Source of the DNA: Chondrosia reniformis
Taxonomy: Eukaryota > Porifera > Demospongiae > Chondrillida > Chondrillidae
Assembly (NCBI GenBank): GCA_947172415.1
Contig: OX359200.1
Span: 6,388,501 to 6,452,500, forward strand
DNA: 64,000 bases
Direction: 5' to 3'
Position 1 is the first letter of the stretch; the number at the start of each line of letters is the position of its first letter. The notes under the pieces are model-generated. The model worked only from the letters and a program-made list of their open reading frames with translations, had not been told where the DNA came from and searched no databases. Positions 30,367-43,706 of the stretch are shown here, one piece after another. The translations under genes and the position numbers were made by a program.

Positions 30367-33300
30367 GTACATTAGGCGCTGTAACTCTTCCAAATGGAGA
30401 CATATGAGGCACTCACAGACATGTATGAAACATTTCCAAAGAGGTTTGGAAATTTTTATAAATCTTAACATTTACCCTATCTCTCACCATACATTAATTT
30501 CGTATATCAGTATTTCAATGTACATTTGGTGCTGTAACTCTACCAAATGGAAAGATACGAAGCTTAAACTTGGTGTAGGCACTCACAGACATGTATGAAA
30601 CATTTCCAAAGAGGTTTGGAAATTTTTATAAATCTTAACATTTGCCCTATCTCTCACCATACATTAATTTTGTATATCAGTATTTCAATGTACATTTGGT
30701 GCTGTAACTCTACCAAATGGAAAGATACGAAGCTTAAACTTAGGGTAGGCACTCACAGGCATATATGAAACAATTCCAATTGGGTTTTGGAATTTTTATA
30801 AATCTTAACATTTCCCCTATCTCTCACCATACATTATTTTGTATATCAGTATTTCAATGTACATTTGGTGCTGTAACTCTACCAAATGGAAAGATACGAA
30901 GCCTAAACTTGGTGTAGGGACTCATGGACATGTATGAAACATTTCCAAAGAGGTCTTGAAATTTTTATAAATCTTAACATTTGCCCTATCTCTCACCATA
31001 CATTAATTTCGTATATCAGTATTTCAATGTACATTTGGTGCTGTAACTCTTCCAAATGGAGACATAAGAGGCTTAAACTTGGTGTAGGCACTCACAGGCA
31101 TGTATGAAACATTTCCAAAGAGGTTTGGAAATTTTTATAAATCTTAACATTTGCCCTATCTCTCACCATACATTAATTTTGTATATCAGTATTTCAATGT
31201 ACATTTGGTGCTGTAACTCTACCAAATGGAAAGATACGAAGCTTAAACTTAGGGTAGGCACTCACAGACATATATGAAACAATTCCAATTGGGTTTTGGA
31301 ATTTTTATAAATCTTAACATTTGCCCTATCTCTCACAATACATTAATTTTGTATATCAGTATTTCAATGTACATTTGGTACTGTAACTCTACCAAATGGA
31401 GACATAAGAGGCTTAAACTTGGTGTAGGGACTCACAGACATGTATGAAACATTTCCCAAGAGGTTTGGAAATTTTTATAAATCTTAACATTTGCCCTATC
31501 TCTCACCATACATTAATTTCGTATATCAGTATATCAATGTACATTTGGTGCTGTAACTCTACCAAATGGAAAGATACGAAGCTTAAACCTTAAACTTGGT
31601 GTAGGGACTCACAGACATGTATGAAACATTTCCAAAGAGGTTTGGAAATTTTTATAAATCTTAACATTTGCCCTATCTCTCACCATACATTAATTTTGTA
31701 TATCAGTATTTCAATGTACATTTGGTGCTGTAACTCTACCAAATGGAAAGATACGAAGCTTAAACCTTAAACTTGGTGTAGGCACTCACAGACATGTATG
31801 AAACATTTCCAAAGAGGTTTGGAAATTTTTATAAATCTTAACATTTGCCCTATCTCTCACCATACCTTAATTTCGTATATCAGTATATCAATGTACATTT
31901 GGTGCTGTAACTCTACCAAATGGAAAGATACGAAGCTTAAACTTAGGGTAGGCACTCACAGACATATATGAAACAATTCCAATTGGGTTTTGGAATTTTT
32001 ATAAATCTTAACATTTGCCCTATCTCTCACAATACATTAATTTTGTATATCAGTATATCAATGTACATTTGGTGCTGTAACTCTACCAAATGGAAAGATA
32101 CGAAGCTTAAACTTGGTGTAGGGACTCATAGACATGTATGAAACATTTCCAAAGAGGTTTGGAAATTTTTATAAATCTTAACATTTGCCCTATCTCTCAC
32201 CATACATTAATTTCGTATATCAGTATATCAATGTACATTTGGTGCTGTAACTCTTCCAATTGGAAACATAAGATGCTTAAACCTGGTGTAGGGACTCATG
32301 GACATGTATGAAACATTTCCAAAGAGGTTTTGAAATTTTTATAAATCTCAACATTTGCCCTATCTCTCACCATACATTAATTTTGTATATCAGTATTTCA
32401 ATGTACATTTGGTGCTGTAACTCTACCAAATGGAAAGATACGAAGCCTAAACTTGGTGTAGGGACTCATAGACATGTATGAAACATTGCCAAAGAGGTTT
32501 GGAAATTTTTATAAATCTTAACATTTGCCCTATCTCTCATCATACATTATTTTGTATATCAGTATTTCAATGTACATTTGGTGCTGTAACTCTACCAAAT
32601 GGAAAGATAGGAAGCCTAAACTTGGTGTAGGGACTCATGGACATGTATGAAACATTTCCAAAGAGGTTTTGAAATTTTTATAAATCTTAACATTTACCCT
32701 ATATCTCACCATACATTAATTTCGTATATCAGTATTTCAATGTACATTTGGTGCTGTAACTCTACCAAATGGAAAGATACGAAGCTTAAACTTGGTGTAG
32801 GGACTCACAGACATGTATGAAACATTTCCAAAGAGGTTTGGAAATTTTTATAAATCTTAACATTTGCCCTATCTCTCACCATACATTAATTTTGTATATC
32901 AGTATTTCAATGTACATTTGGTGCTGTAACTCTACCAAATGGAAAGATACGAAGCTTAAACTTAGGGTAGGCACTCACAGACATATATGAAACCATTCCA
33001 ATTGGGTTTTGGAATTTTTATAAATCTTAACATTTGCCCTATCTCTCACCATACATTAATTTTGTATATCAGTATTTCAATGTACATTTGGTGCTGTAAC
33101 TCTTCCAAATGGAGACATAAGAGGCTTAAACTTGGTGTAGGCACTCACAGACATGTATGAAACATTTCCAAAGAGGTTTGGAAATTTTTATAAATCTTAA
33201 CATTTGCCCTATCTCTCACCATACATTAATTTCGTATATCAGTATTTCAATGTACATTTGGTGCTGTAACTCTACAAAATGAAGACATACGAGGCTTAAA

Positions 33301-33393
33301 CTTGGTGTAGGCACTCACAGGCATGTATGAAACATTTCCAAAGAGGTTTGGAAATTTTTATAAATCTTAACATCTGCCCTATCTCTCACCATA
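30367..33393. repeat. 170-bp satellite array, block 3
   Basis: There are about 18 units mixing the two main variants. A recurrent sub-variant has AATTCCAATTGGGTTTTGGA in place of the TTTCCAAAGAGGTTTGGAAA dyad and keeps the inverted symmetry. Confidence 0.97.
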
Positions 33394-34493
33394 GATACAC
33401 CTCATAATTGCGTAATAGTAAAAAATGTCCGACCGTGAGAAGGTAGAACACAAATATTCGATTCAGTACTATGTATATGAATCTGATAAACTAGAACGCT
33501 TTCAAAGCTTTTTTTATGCACATGGATATACACTTTGTAGTACTTGATTGTTGGTGAAGTAGTATCTTTCCATATAAACTATCTGGAAGCCGTTATAGTG
33601 AAATTTCGCCAATCGACAGCCAACGAAACTCCAAAGAAATAAAATTGGACCATACCGAACGCTACCATCCACGACGCTCAGAGGCCGGGATCGGTGGTAA
33701 CGTTCAGCTTATCGAATCTGCCGAAGCAAATTACTACTGAGTTGAACTTTGGGTGTCACTTGCGTGAGAAGAACCAGTTCTTCTCGATATGGCCGACTCA
33801 TATGAATCCTAAGATATCAGATGCCAATCCCACATTACGTGGAACCCCCCCGAAATCCGGATTATTGGTGAGCACGTCTCTATGGCACCAACCGATTAGG
33901 AGACAGCTTCAGAGTCTAAGCGCTACCAACCCCTATGGGAACAGCTACCACCATAGAGATGTGTCCAGGTAGGCCTACTTTATAAGGTTTTGCGCTTCTA
34001 TTTAAACAACAAAATTTCGAAAGAAAACGGTTGTGGTTGGCGCTTTTCCATACTTAAGAATAGGGTATTTGCGAGAAAAATATAGTCCAAATATTTCAAG
34101 TTCATTACAGATCAAGGCATCGTTTCAAGCAACTTTGCAAGTATACTCAGTTTTTGTGGTCCATCTCGAAACTGGGAAAAATGGATAAAACCCTGTGTGT
34201 GTCTTCATAGGCCGAGGAGAGGAGCTTTTCTGGTCCCACGTAGAAACGATTTTAGCGAGAGGTGTTCCGATATCAACGTTTAATACTATAACCAGCCACA
34301 CTCAATTTCAAGTGCTGTAAAACGATAATGGCTGCATACATCTATATAGACATCTTCTGATAGCTGTGTTTAAGGTGCCTCTGTGGGTTTCTAGTTGCCC
34401 CATGCTTGTAAAAACCTATATAACTTGAGGTGTTCCGATAATTTGCATAATATTATCGCACGATCTAAATACTATACCGTCTTCTATGCTAGT
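33394..34493. repeat. Satellite island 3 (1.1 kb), duplicate of island 1
   Basis: It appears identical to islands 1 and 2, offset from island 1 by 6,208 bases. The GC-rich core is at about 33,658-34,008. Confidence 0.9.
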
Positions 34494-37400
34494 GTACATT
34501 AGGCGCTGTAACTCTTCCAAATGGAGACATATGAGGCACTCACAGACATGTATGAAACATTTCCAAAGAGGTTTGGAAATTTTTATAAATCTTAACATTT
34601 ACCCTATCTCTCACCATACATTAATTTCGTATATCAGTATTTCAATGTACATTTGGTGCTGTAACTCTACCAAATGGAAAGATACGAAGCTTAAACTTGG
34701 TGTAGGCACTCACAGACATGTATGAAACATTTCCAAAGAGGTTTTGAAATTTTTATAAATCTTAACATTTGCCCTATCTCTCACCATACATTAATTTCGT
34801 ATATCAGTATTTCAAAGTACATTTGGTGGTGTAACTCCTCCAAATGGAGACATAAGAGGCTTAAACTTGGTGTAGGCACTCATAGGCATGTTTGAAACAT
34901 TTCCAAAGAGGTTTGGAAATTTTTATAAATCTTAACATTTGCCCTATCTCTCACCATACATTAATTTCGTATATCAGTATATCGATGTACATTTGGTGCT
35001 GTAACTCTACCAAATGGAAAGATACGAAGCTTAAACTTAGGGTAGGCACTCACAGACATATATGAAACAATTCCAATTGGGTTTTGGAATTTTTATAAAT
35101 CTTAACATTTGCCCTATCTCTCACCATACATTAATTTTGTATATCAGTATATCAATGTACATTTGGTGCTGTAACTCTACCAAATGGAAAGATAGGAAGC
35201 TTAAACTAGGTGTAGGGACTCACAGACATGTATGAAACATTTCCAAAGAGGTTTGGAAATTTTTATAAATCTTAACATTTGCCCTATCTCTCACCATACA
35301 TTAATTTCGTATATCAGTATTTCAATGTACATTTGGTGCTGTAACTCTACCAAATGGAAAGATACGAAGCTTAAACTTGGTGTAGGCACTCACAGACATA
35401 TATGAAACAATTCCAATTGGGTTTTGGAATTTTTATAAATCTTAACATTTGCCCTATCTCTCACCATACATTAATTTCGTATATCAGTATTTCAATGTAC
35501 ATTTGGTGCTGTAACTCTACCAAATGGAGACATAAGAGGCTTAAACTTGGTGTAGGCACTCACAGACATGTATGAAACATTTCCAAAGAGGTTTGGAAAT
35601 TTTTATAAATCTTAACATTTACCCTATCTCTCACAATACATTAATTTTGTATATCAGTATTTCAATGTACATTTGGTGCTGTAACTCTACCAAATGGAAA
35701 GATACGAAGCTTAAACTTGGTGTAGGCACTCACAGGCATGTATGAAACATTTCCAAAGAGGTTTGGAAATTTTTATAAATCTTAACATTTGCCCTATCTC
35801 TCACCATACATTAATTTCGTATATCAGTATATCAATGTACATTTGGTGCTGTAACTCTACCAAATGGAAAGATACGAAGCTTAAACTAGGTGTAGGGACT
35901 CACAGACATGTATGAAACATTTCCAAAGAGGTTTGGAAATTTTTATAAATCTTAACATTTGCCCTATCTCTCACCATACATTAATTTCGTATATCAGTAT
36001 TTCAATGTACATTTGGTGCTGTAACTCTTCCAAATGGAGACATAAGAGGCTTAAACTTGGTGTAGGCACTCACAGGCATGTATGAAACATTTCCAAAGAG
36101 GTTTGGAAATTTTTATAAATCTTAACATTTGCCCTATCTCTCACCATACATTAATTTCGTATATCAGTATATCAATGTACATTTGGTGCTGTAACTCTAC
36201 CAAATGGAAAGATACGAAGCTTAAACTTAGGGTAGGCACTCACAGACATATATGAAACAATTCCAATTGGGTTTTGGAATTTTTATAAATCTTAACATTA
36301 ATTTGCCCTATCTCTCACCATACCTTAATTTCGTATATCAGTATATCAATGTACATTTGGTGCTGTAACTCTTCCAATTGGAGACATAAGAGGCTTAAAC
36401 CTGGTGTAGGGACTCATGGACATGTATGAAACATTTCCAAAGAGGTTTTGAAATTTTTATAAATCTCAACATTTGCCCTATCTCTCACCATACATTAATT
36501 TCGTATATCAGTATATCAATGTACATTTGGTGCTGTAACTCTACCAAATGGAAAGATACGAAGCTTAAACTTGGTGTAGGGACTCACAGACATGTATGAA
36601 ACATTTCCCAAGAGGTTTTGAAATTTTTATAAATCTTAACATTTGCCCTATCTCTCACCATACATTAATTTCGTATATCAGTATATCTATGTACATTTGG
36701 TGCTGTAACTCTACCAAATGGAAAGATCCAAAGCTTAAACTAGGTGTAGGGACTCACAGACATGTATGAAACATTGCCAAAGAGGTTTGGAAATTTTTAT
36801 AAATCTTAACATTTGCCCTATCTCTCACCATACATTAATTTCGTATATCAGTATTTCAATGTACATTTGGTACTGTAACTCTTCCAAATGGAGACATAAG
36901 AGGCTTAAACTTGGTGTAGGCACTCACAGGCATGTATGAAACATTTCCAAAGAGGTTTGGAAATTTTTCTAAATCTTAACATTTGCCCTATCTCTCACCA
37001 TACATTAATTTTGTATATCAGTATTTCAATGTACATTTGGTGCTGTAACTCTACCAAATGGAAAGATCCAAAGCTTAAACCTGGTGTAGGGACTCACAGG
37101 CATGTATGAAACATTTCCAAAGAGGTTTGGAAATTTTTATAAATCTTAACATTTGCCCTATCTCTCACAATACATTAATTTTGAATATCAGTATTTCAAT
37201 GTACATTTGGTGCTGTAACTCTTCCAAATGGAGACATAAGAGGCTTAAACTTGGTGTAGGCACTCACAGGCATGTATGAAACATTTCCAAAGAGGTTTGG
37301 AAATTTTTATAAATCTTAACATTTGCCCTATCTCTCACCATACATTAATTTCGTATATCAGTATATCAATGTACATTTGGTGCTGTAACTCTACCAAATG

Positions 37401-40400
37401 GAAAGATACGAAGCTTAAACTTAGGGTAGGCACTCACAGACATATATGAAACCATTCCAATTGGGTTTTGGAATTTTTATAAATCTTAACATTTGCCCTA
37501 TCTCTCACAATACATTAATTTTGTATATCAGTATATCAATGTACATTTGGTGCTGTAACTCTACCAAATGGAAAGATACGAAGCTTAAACTTGGTGTAGG
37601 GACTCATGGACATGTATGAAACATTTCCAAAGAGGTTTGGAAATTTTTATAAATCTTAACATTTGCCCTATCTCTCACCATACATTAATTTCGTATATCA
37701 GTATATCTATGTACATTTGGTGCTGTAACTCTACCAAATGGAAAGATACGAAGCTTAAACTTGGTGTAGGGACTCATGGACATGTATGAAACATTGCCAA
37801 AGAGGTTTGGAAATTTTTATAAATCTTAACATTTGCCCTATCTCTCACCATACATTAATTTCGTATATCAGTATTTCAATGTACATTTGGTGCTGTAACT
37901 CTTCCAAATGGAGACATAAGAGGCTTAAACTTGGTGTAGGCACTCACAGGCATGTATGAAACATTTCCAAAGAGGTTTTGGAATTTTTATAAATCTTAAC
38001 ATTAATTTGCCCTATCTCTCACCATACATTAATTTTGTATATCAGTATATCAATGTACATTTGGTGCTGTAACTCTACCAAATGGAAAGATACGAAGCTT
38101 AAACTTGGTGTAGGCACTCACAGACATGTATGAAACATTTCCAAAGAGGTTTTGAAATTTTTATAAATCTTAACATTTGCCCTATCTCTCACCATACATT
38201 AATTTCGTATATCAGTATATCTATGTACATTTGGTGCTGTAACTCTACCAAATGGAAAGATACAAAGCTTAAACTTGGTGTAGGCACTCACAGGCATGTA
38301 TGAAACATTGCCAAAGAGGTTTGGAAATTTTTATAAATCTTAACATTTGCCCTATCTCCCACCATACATTAATTTCGTATATCAGTATATCTATGTACAT
38401 TTGGTGCTGTAACTCTACCAAATGGAAAGATACGAAGCTTAAACTTGGTGTAGGCACTCACAGGCATGTATGAAACATTGCCAAAGAGGTTTGGAAATTT
38501 TTATAAATCTTAACATTTGCCCTATCTCTCACAATACATTAATTTCGTATATCAGTATTTCAATGTACATTTGGTACTGTAACTCTTCCAAATGGAGACA
38601 TAAGAGGCTTAAACTTGGGGTAGGCACTCACAGGCATGTATGAAACATTTCAAAGAGGTTTTGGAATTTTTATAAATCTTAACATTTGCCCTATCTCTCA
38701 CCATACATTATTTTGTATATCAGTATTTCAATGTACATTTGGTGCTGTAACTCTACCAAATGGAGACATAAGAGGCTTAAACTTGGTGTAGGCACTTACA
38801 GGCATGTATGAAACATTTCCCAAGAGGTTTGGAAATTTTTATAAATCTTAACATTTGCCCTATCTCTCACCATACATTAATTTCGTATATCAGTATTTCA
38901 ATGTACATTTGGTGCTGTAACTCTACCAAATGGAAAGATACGAAGCTTAAACTTGGTGTAGGGACTCATGGACATGTATGAAACATTTCCAAAGAGGTTT
39001 GGAAATTTTTATAAATCTTAACATTTGCCCTATCTCTCACCATACATTAATTTTGTATATCAGTATTTCAATGTACATTTGGTGCTGTAACTCTACCAAA
39101 TGGAAAGATACGAAGCTTAAACTTAGGGTAGGCACTCACAGACATATATGAAACAATTCCAATTGGGTTTTGGAATTTTTATAAATCTTAACATTTGCCC
39201 TATCTCTCACCATACATTATTTTGTATATCAGTATTTCAATGTACATTTGGTGCTGTAACTCTACCAAATGGAGACATAAGAGGCTTAAACTTGGTGTAG
39301 GGACTCACAGAAATGTATAAAACATTTCCAAAGAGGTTTTGAAATTTTTATAAATCTTAACATTTGCCCTATCTCTCACCATACATTAATTTCGTATATC
39401 AGTATTTCAATGTACATTTGGTGCTGTAACTCTTCCAAATGGAGACATAAGAGGCTTAAACTTGGTGTAGGCACTCACAGGCATGTATGAAACATTTCCA
39501 AAGAGGTTTGGAAATTTTATAAATCTTAACATTTGCCCTATCTCTCACCATACATTAATTTTGTATATCAGTATTTCAATGTACATTTGGTGCTGTAACT
39601 CTACCAAATGGAAAGATACGAAGCCTAAACTAGGTGTAGGGACTCATGGACATGTATGAAACATTTCCAAAGAGGTTTTGAAATTTTTATAAATCTTAAC
39701 ATTTGCCCTATCTCTCACCATACATTAATTTCGTATATCAGTATATCAATGTACATTTGGTGCTGTAACTCTACCAAATGGAAAGATACGAAGCTTAAAC
39801 TTGGTGTAGGGACTCATAGACATGTATGAAACATTGCCAAAGAGGTTTGGAAATTTTTATAAATCTTAACATTTGCCCTATCTCTCACCATACATTAATT
39901 TCGTATATCAGTATTTCAATGTACATTTGGTGCTGTAACTCTACCAAATGGAGACATAAGAGGCTTAAACTTGGTGTAGGCACTCACAGGTATGTATGAA
40001 ACATTTCCAAAGAGGTTTGGAAATTTTTATAAATCTTAACATTTGCCCTATCTCTCACCATACATTAATTTCATATATCAGTATATCAATGTACATTTGG
40101 TGCTGTAACTCTACCAAATGGAAAGATACGAAGCTTAAACTTAGGGTAGGTACTCACAGACATATATGAAACAATTTCAATTGGGTTTTGGAATTTTTAT
40201 AAATCTTAACATTTGCCCTATCTCTCACCATACATTAATTTTGTATATCAGTATTTCAATGTACATTTGGTGCTGTAACTCTATCAAATGGAAAGATACG
40301 AAGCCTAAACTAGGTGTAGGGACTCATGGACATGTATGAAACATTTCCAAAGAGGTTTTGAAATTTTTATAAATCTTAACATTTGCCCTATCTCTCCCCA
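34494..40400. repeat. 170-bp satellite array, block 4
   Basis: About 35 units form the longest homogeneous block. Small indels include an extra TTAA near 36,300 and 38,003 (ACATTAATTTGCCC). Confidence 0.97.
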
Positions 40401-41204
40401 TACATTAACTTAACAAATGTACATTTAGTACCGTAACACTGTCAATTCGGTAAATATGAAGCTTAAACTTGGTATTTACATTCACAGATATGTATGAAAC
40501 ATTTCTAAACAGTTTTAGAAATTTTGATTTCTACATAAATTTGCCCTATCTCTCCCCATACATTAGCTTAACAAATGTACATTTAGTGCCGTAACACTGT
40601 CAATTCGGTAAATATGAAGCTTAAACTTGGTATCTACATTCACAGACATGTATGAAACATTTCAAAACAGTTTTAGAAATTTGATTTTTACATAAATTTG
40701 CCCTATCTCTCCCCATACATTAACTTAACAAATGTATATACATTTAGTACGTAACTCTGCCAATTCAGTAAATATGAAGTTTAAACTTGGTGTCTACATT
40801 CACAGACATGTATGAAACATTTCCAAACAGTTTTAGAAATTTTGATTTCTACATAAATTTGCCCTATCTCTCCCCATACATTAACTTAACAAATGTATAT
40901 ACATTTAGTACGTAACTCTGCCAATTCAGTAAATATGAAGTTTAAACTTGGTGTCTACATTCACAGACATGTATGAAACATTTCCAAACAGTTTTAGAAA
41001 TTTTGATTTCTACATAAATTTGCCCTATCTCTCCCCATACATTAACTTAACAAATGTACATTTAGTGCCGTAACTCTGCCAATTTGGTAATAAGCTTAAA
41101 CTTGGTGTCTATATTCACAGACATGTATGAAACATTTCCAAACAGTTTTAGAAATTTTGATTTCTACATAAATTTGCCCTATCTCTCACCATACATTAAC
41201 TAAC
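40400..41204. repeat. Diverged satellite variant, about 158-bp unit
   Basis: There are about five units marked by CTATCTCTCCCCATACATTA, TTAACAAATGTACATTTAGT and CAAACAGTTTTAGAAATTTT. The TTTGCCCTATCTCTC core ties them to the 170-bp family. They form the diverged right shoulder of the array. Confidence 0.85.
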
Positions 41205-42279
41205 TTCTAATTGTGTAATACTATAAATGGCCGACCTTGAGTAGGTGTAAGAGTGAAAATGCGGTACTGTATATATTTCTGAAAAAATAGAACTCTTTGA
41301 AAGATTTCTTATACACATGGATATGCACTGTGTTGTACTTGATTGTTGTTGAAGTAGTATCTATCCACATATATTATATGGATGTCGTTAAAGTGAAATT
41401 TTGCCGATCGACGGCCAACGAAACTCCAAAGAAAAAAAGTTGGACCCTACCGAACGCTACCATCCACGACGCTCAGAGGCCGGGATCGGTGGTAACGCTC
41501 TGCCGAGTTGAGCTTTGGGTGTCACTTGCGTGAGAAGAACCAGTTCTTCTCGATATGGCCGACTCATATGAATCCTAAGATATCAGATGCCAATCCCACA
41601 TTACGTGGAACCCCCCCGAAATCCGGATTATTGGTGAGCACGTCTCTATGGCACCAACCGATTAGGAGACAGCTTCAGAGTCTAAGCGCTACCAACCCCT
41701 ATGGGAACCGCTACCACCATAGAGATGTGTCCAGGTAGGCCTACTTTATAAGGTTTTGCGCTTCTATTTAAACAAGAAAATTTCAAAAGGAAACGATTGT
41801 GGTTGGCGCAATTCCATACTTAAGAATAGGGTATTTGCGAGAAAAATGTAGTCAAATTATATCAAGTTAATTCGGGATGAGTGCATCGTTCCAAGCCATT
41901 TTAAAGGTATATCCAGTATTCGTGTTTCATCTAGAAACTGGGAAAAATGGATAGAATCCTGTAAGTGTCTTGATTGGCGGAGAAGACCAACTTTTCTGGT
42001 CCCATGTAGAAACGATTTTAGCGAGAGGTGTTCCGATATGAACGTAAACAGGTATAACCAGCCACACTCAATCTCAATTGCAGTAATAGCATAATGGCTA
42101 CCTGCCTCTATGTAAAGACCTTCTGACAGCTGCGTTCTGGACTGTCCCTGCGTGTTTCTAGTTGCCCCATTCATGTCAAAACATTTTAACTTGGTATGCC
42201 GATAATTTGCATAATACTATCGCACGATATATATGCTACACCATTTAAGGTCATATAGTAGAAATTTAATGCACGTACA
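41205..42279. repeat. Satellite island 4 (diverged flanks, conserved core)
   Basis: This is homologous to islands 1-3, but the outer parts differ by many substitutions and indels (start TAACTTCTAATTGTGTAATA versus CACCTCATAATTGCGTAATA). The central part at about 41,453-41,774 is almost the same as in island 1. Confidence 0.85.
41453..41774. other. Conserved GC-rich core of island 4
   Basis: From GAGTTGAGCTTTGGGTGTCA through CTTCTATTTAAACAA I find only two or three substitutions against island 1, including A to C within GGGAACMGCTACC. A 29-bp deletion lies before it. Sequence on each side is far more diverged. Confidence 0.6.
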
Positions 42280-43135
42280 TTAGAGTGCTGTAGCTCTGTC
42301 AAATGGAGAGATATGAAGCTGAAACATTGTGTAAGTATTCACAGAGATGTATGAAAGGCTTCCAATGAATTTTGCAAATTTTCATATCTACTCAAGTTTG
42401 CCCTATCTCACACCATACATTAACTTTGTATAGCAGTAATTCAAAGTACATTTACGGCTGTAACTCTTCCAAATGGAGAGATATGAATCTGAAACTCTAG
42501 CTCAGTATTCACAGAGATGAATAAAAGATTTCCAATGAGTTTTACAAATTTTGAAATCAACTCAAATTTGCCCTATCTCTCACCATACGTACATTAACTT
42601 TGTATAGCAGTAATTCAAAGTACATTAAGTTCTGTAACTCTTCCAAATGGAGCGATATGAATCTGAAACTCAATGTCAGTATTCACAGAGATGTATGAAA
42701 GGTTTACATTGAGTTTTGCAAATTTTAAAATCAACTCAAATTTGCCCTATCTCTCACCATACATTAACTTTGTATAGCAGTAATTGAAAGTACAGTTATG
42801 GCTCTAACTCTGCCAAATGAAGAGATATGGATATGATACTCTATATCAGTATTCACAGACATGTATGACACATTTCCAAACAGTTTTAGAAATTTTGATT
42901 TCTAAATAAATTTGCCCTATCTCTCCCCATACATTAACTTAACAAATGTACATTTAGTGCCGTAACACTGTCAATTCGGTAAATATGAAGGTAACTACAT
43001 TCACATACATGTATGAAACGTTTCCAAACAGTTTTAGAAATTTTGATTTCTACATAAATTTGCCCTATCTCTCCCCATACATTAACTTAACAAATGTACA
43101 TTTAGTTCCGTATTTCTGTCAAATCGGTAAATATA
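42280..43135. repeat. Outer diverged satellite copies
   Basis: About four units are marked by CTGTAACTCTTCCAAATGGA, GAGATATGAATCTGAAACTC and GTATAGCAGTAATTCAAAGT, then one or two units of the 158-bp variant up to about 43,135. Confidence 0.85.
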
Positions 43136-43140
43136 TACAT

Positions 43141-43459
43141 GGGGCTTGCCGGTGCTTAGAGCAAAAAGTGACTTAAGCACCGGCAAGCTTATAAGATGGG
43201 CATAGGACAGTTGGCAGACACTTGGACCCCCTTAACTGTCAGTTTGGGGCTTGCCGGTGCTTAGAGCAAACAGTGACATAAGCACCGGCAAGCTTATAAG
43301 ATGGGCATAGGACAGTTGGCAGACACTTGGACCCCCTTAACTGTCAGTTTGGGGCTTGCCGGTGCTTAGAGCAAAAAGTGACATAAGCACCGGCAAGCTT
43401 ATAAGATGCATATGGGCATAGGACAGTTGGCAGACACCTGGACCCCCTTAACTGTCAGT
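43141..43459. repeat. Three tandem 105-bp units with two hairpins each
   Basis: Units start at 43,141, 43,246 and 43,351 with GGGGCTTGCCGGTGCTTA. In each, GCTTGCCGGTGCTTA pairs with TAAGCACCGGCAAGC (15-bp stem), and GGACAGTT pairs with AACTGTC around ACTTGGACCCCC. The third unit has an 8-bp insertion (GCATATGG). No ORF. Confidence 0.85.
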
Positions 43460-43683
43460 CTCTTTCCTTTCCCTATTGCCATTTGCCGAGCGAAAGAAAT
43501 AACTAAGGTGTTCTATAACGTATTGTTTTATTATATACGACTACTTTAACACAGCTATGTGTACGGAGTTTGTAAGCTGGTGCTTATCGATGTACCGCAT
43601 TATACTTATATTATATTTAATATAATTCTTGACGGTGCTTAATGACTTTTGTATACACTTTAATAGCTCATGATCACTTTTTT
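43460..43683. other. Right subterminal region of the large element
   Basis: AT-rich, with GCTGGTGCTTATCGATGTAC at 43,578 and GACGGTGCTTAATGAC at 43,631, relatives of the GGTGCTTA hairpin arms. No gene is seen. Confidence 0.5.
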
Positions 43684-43706
43684 GTACCGGTACTCTAGCC
43701 ACTGTG

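Larger units (their letters stand above)
23110..43706. mobile_element. 20.6-kb terminal-inverted-repeat element carrying satellite DNA
   Basis: The left end reads ACAGTGGCTAGAGTGCCGGT. The right end, reverse complemented, reads ACAGTGGCTAGAGTACCGGT and continues AC. The left repeat also continues AC once the nested Ginger-like element is ignored, giving 21 of 22 matches. A 9-bp direct duplication flanks both ends. No transposase-like ORF is visible inside, so it would be non-autonomous. A 9-bp duplication fits Mutator-like or Merlin elements; the CAGTGG start resembles hAT, but an 8-bp hAT duplication does not fit. The class is unassigned. Contents are listed separately. Confidence 0.65.

Noticed and set aside
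25010-40400. Hammerhead ribozyme in the satellite (CTGATATACGAAA on minus)
   Set aside because: The core needs CUGANGA then a stem and GAAA; here it reads CTGATAT with no room for stem II.
25010-43135. CRISPR-like array
   Set aside because: Repeats are 158-170 bp, directly abutting with no unique spacers, in a eukaryotic genome.
23110-43706. hAT element on the basis of CAGTGG termini
   Set aside because: The 8 bases flanking CAGTGG on the two sides differ (TAAATGTA and TGTTTTAA); the only good duplication is TTTTAAATG with the terminus starting one to two bases earlier.
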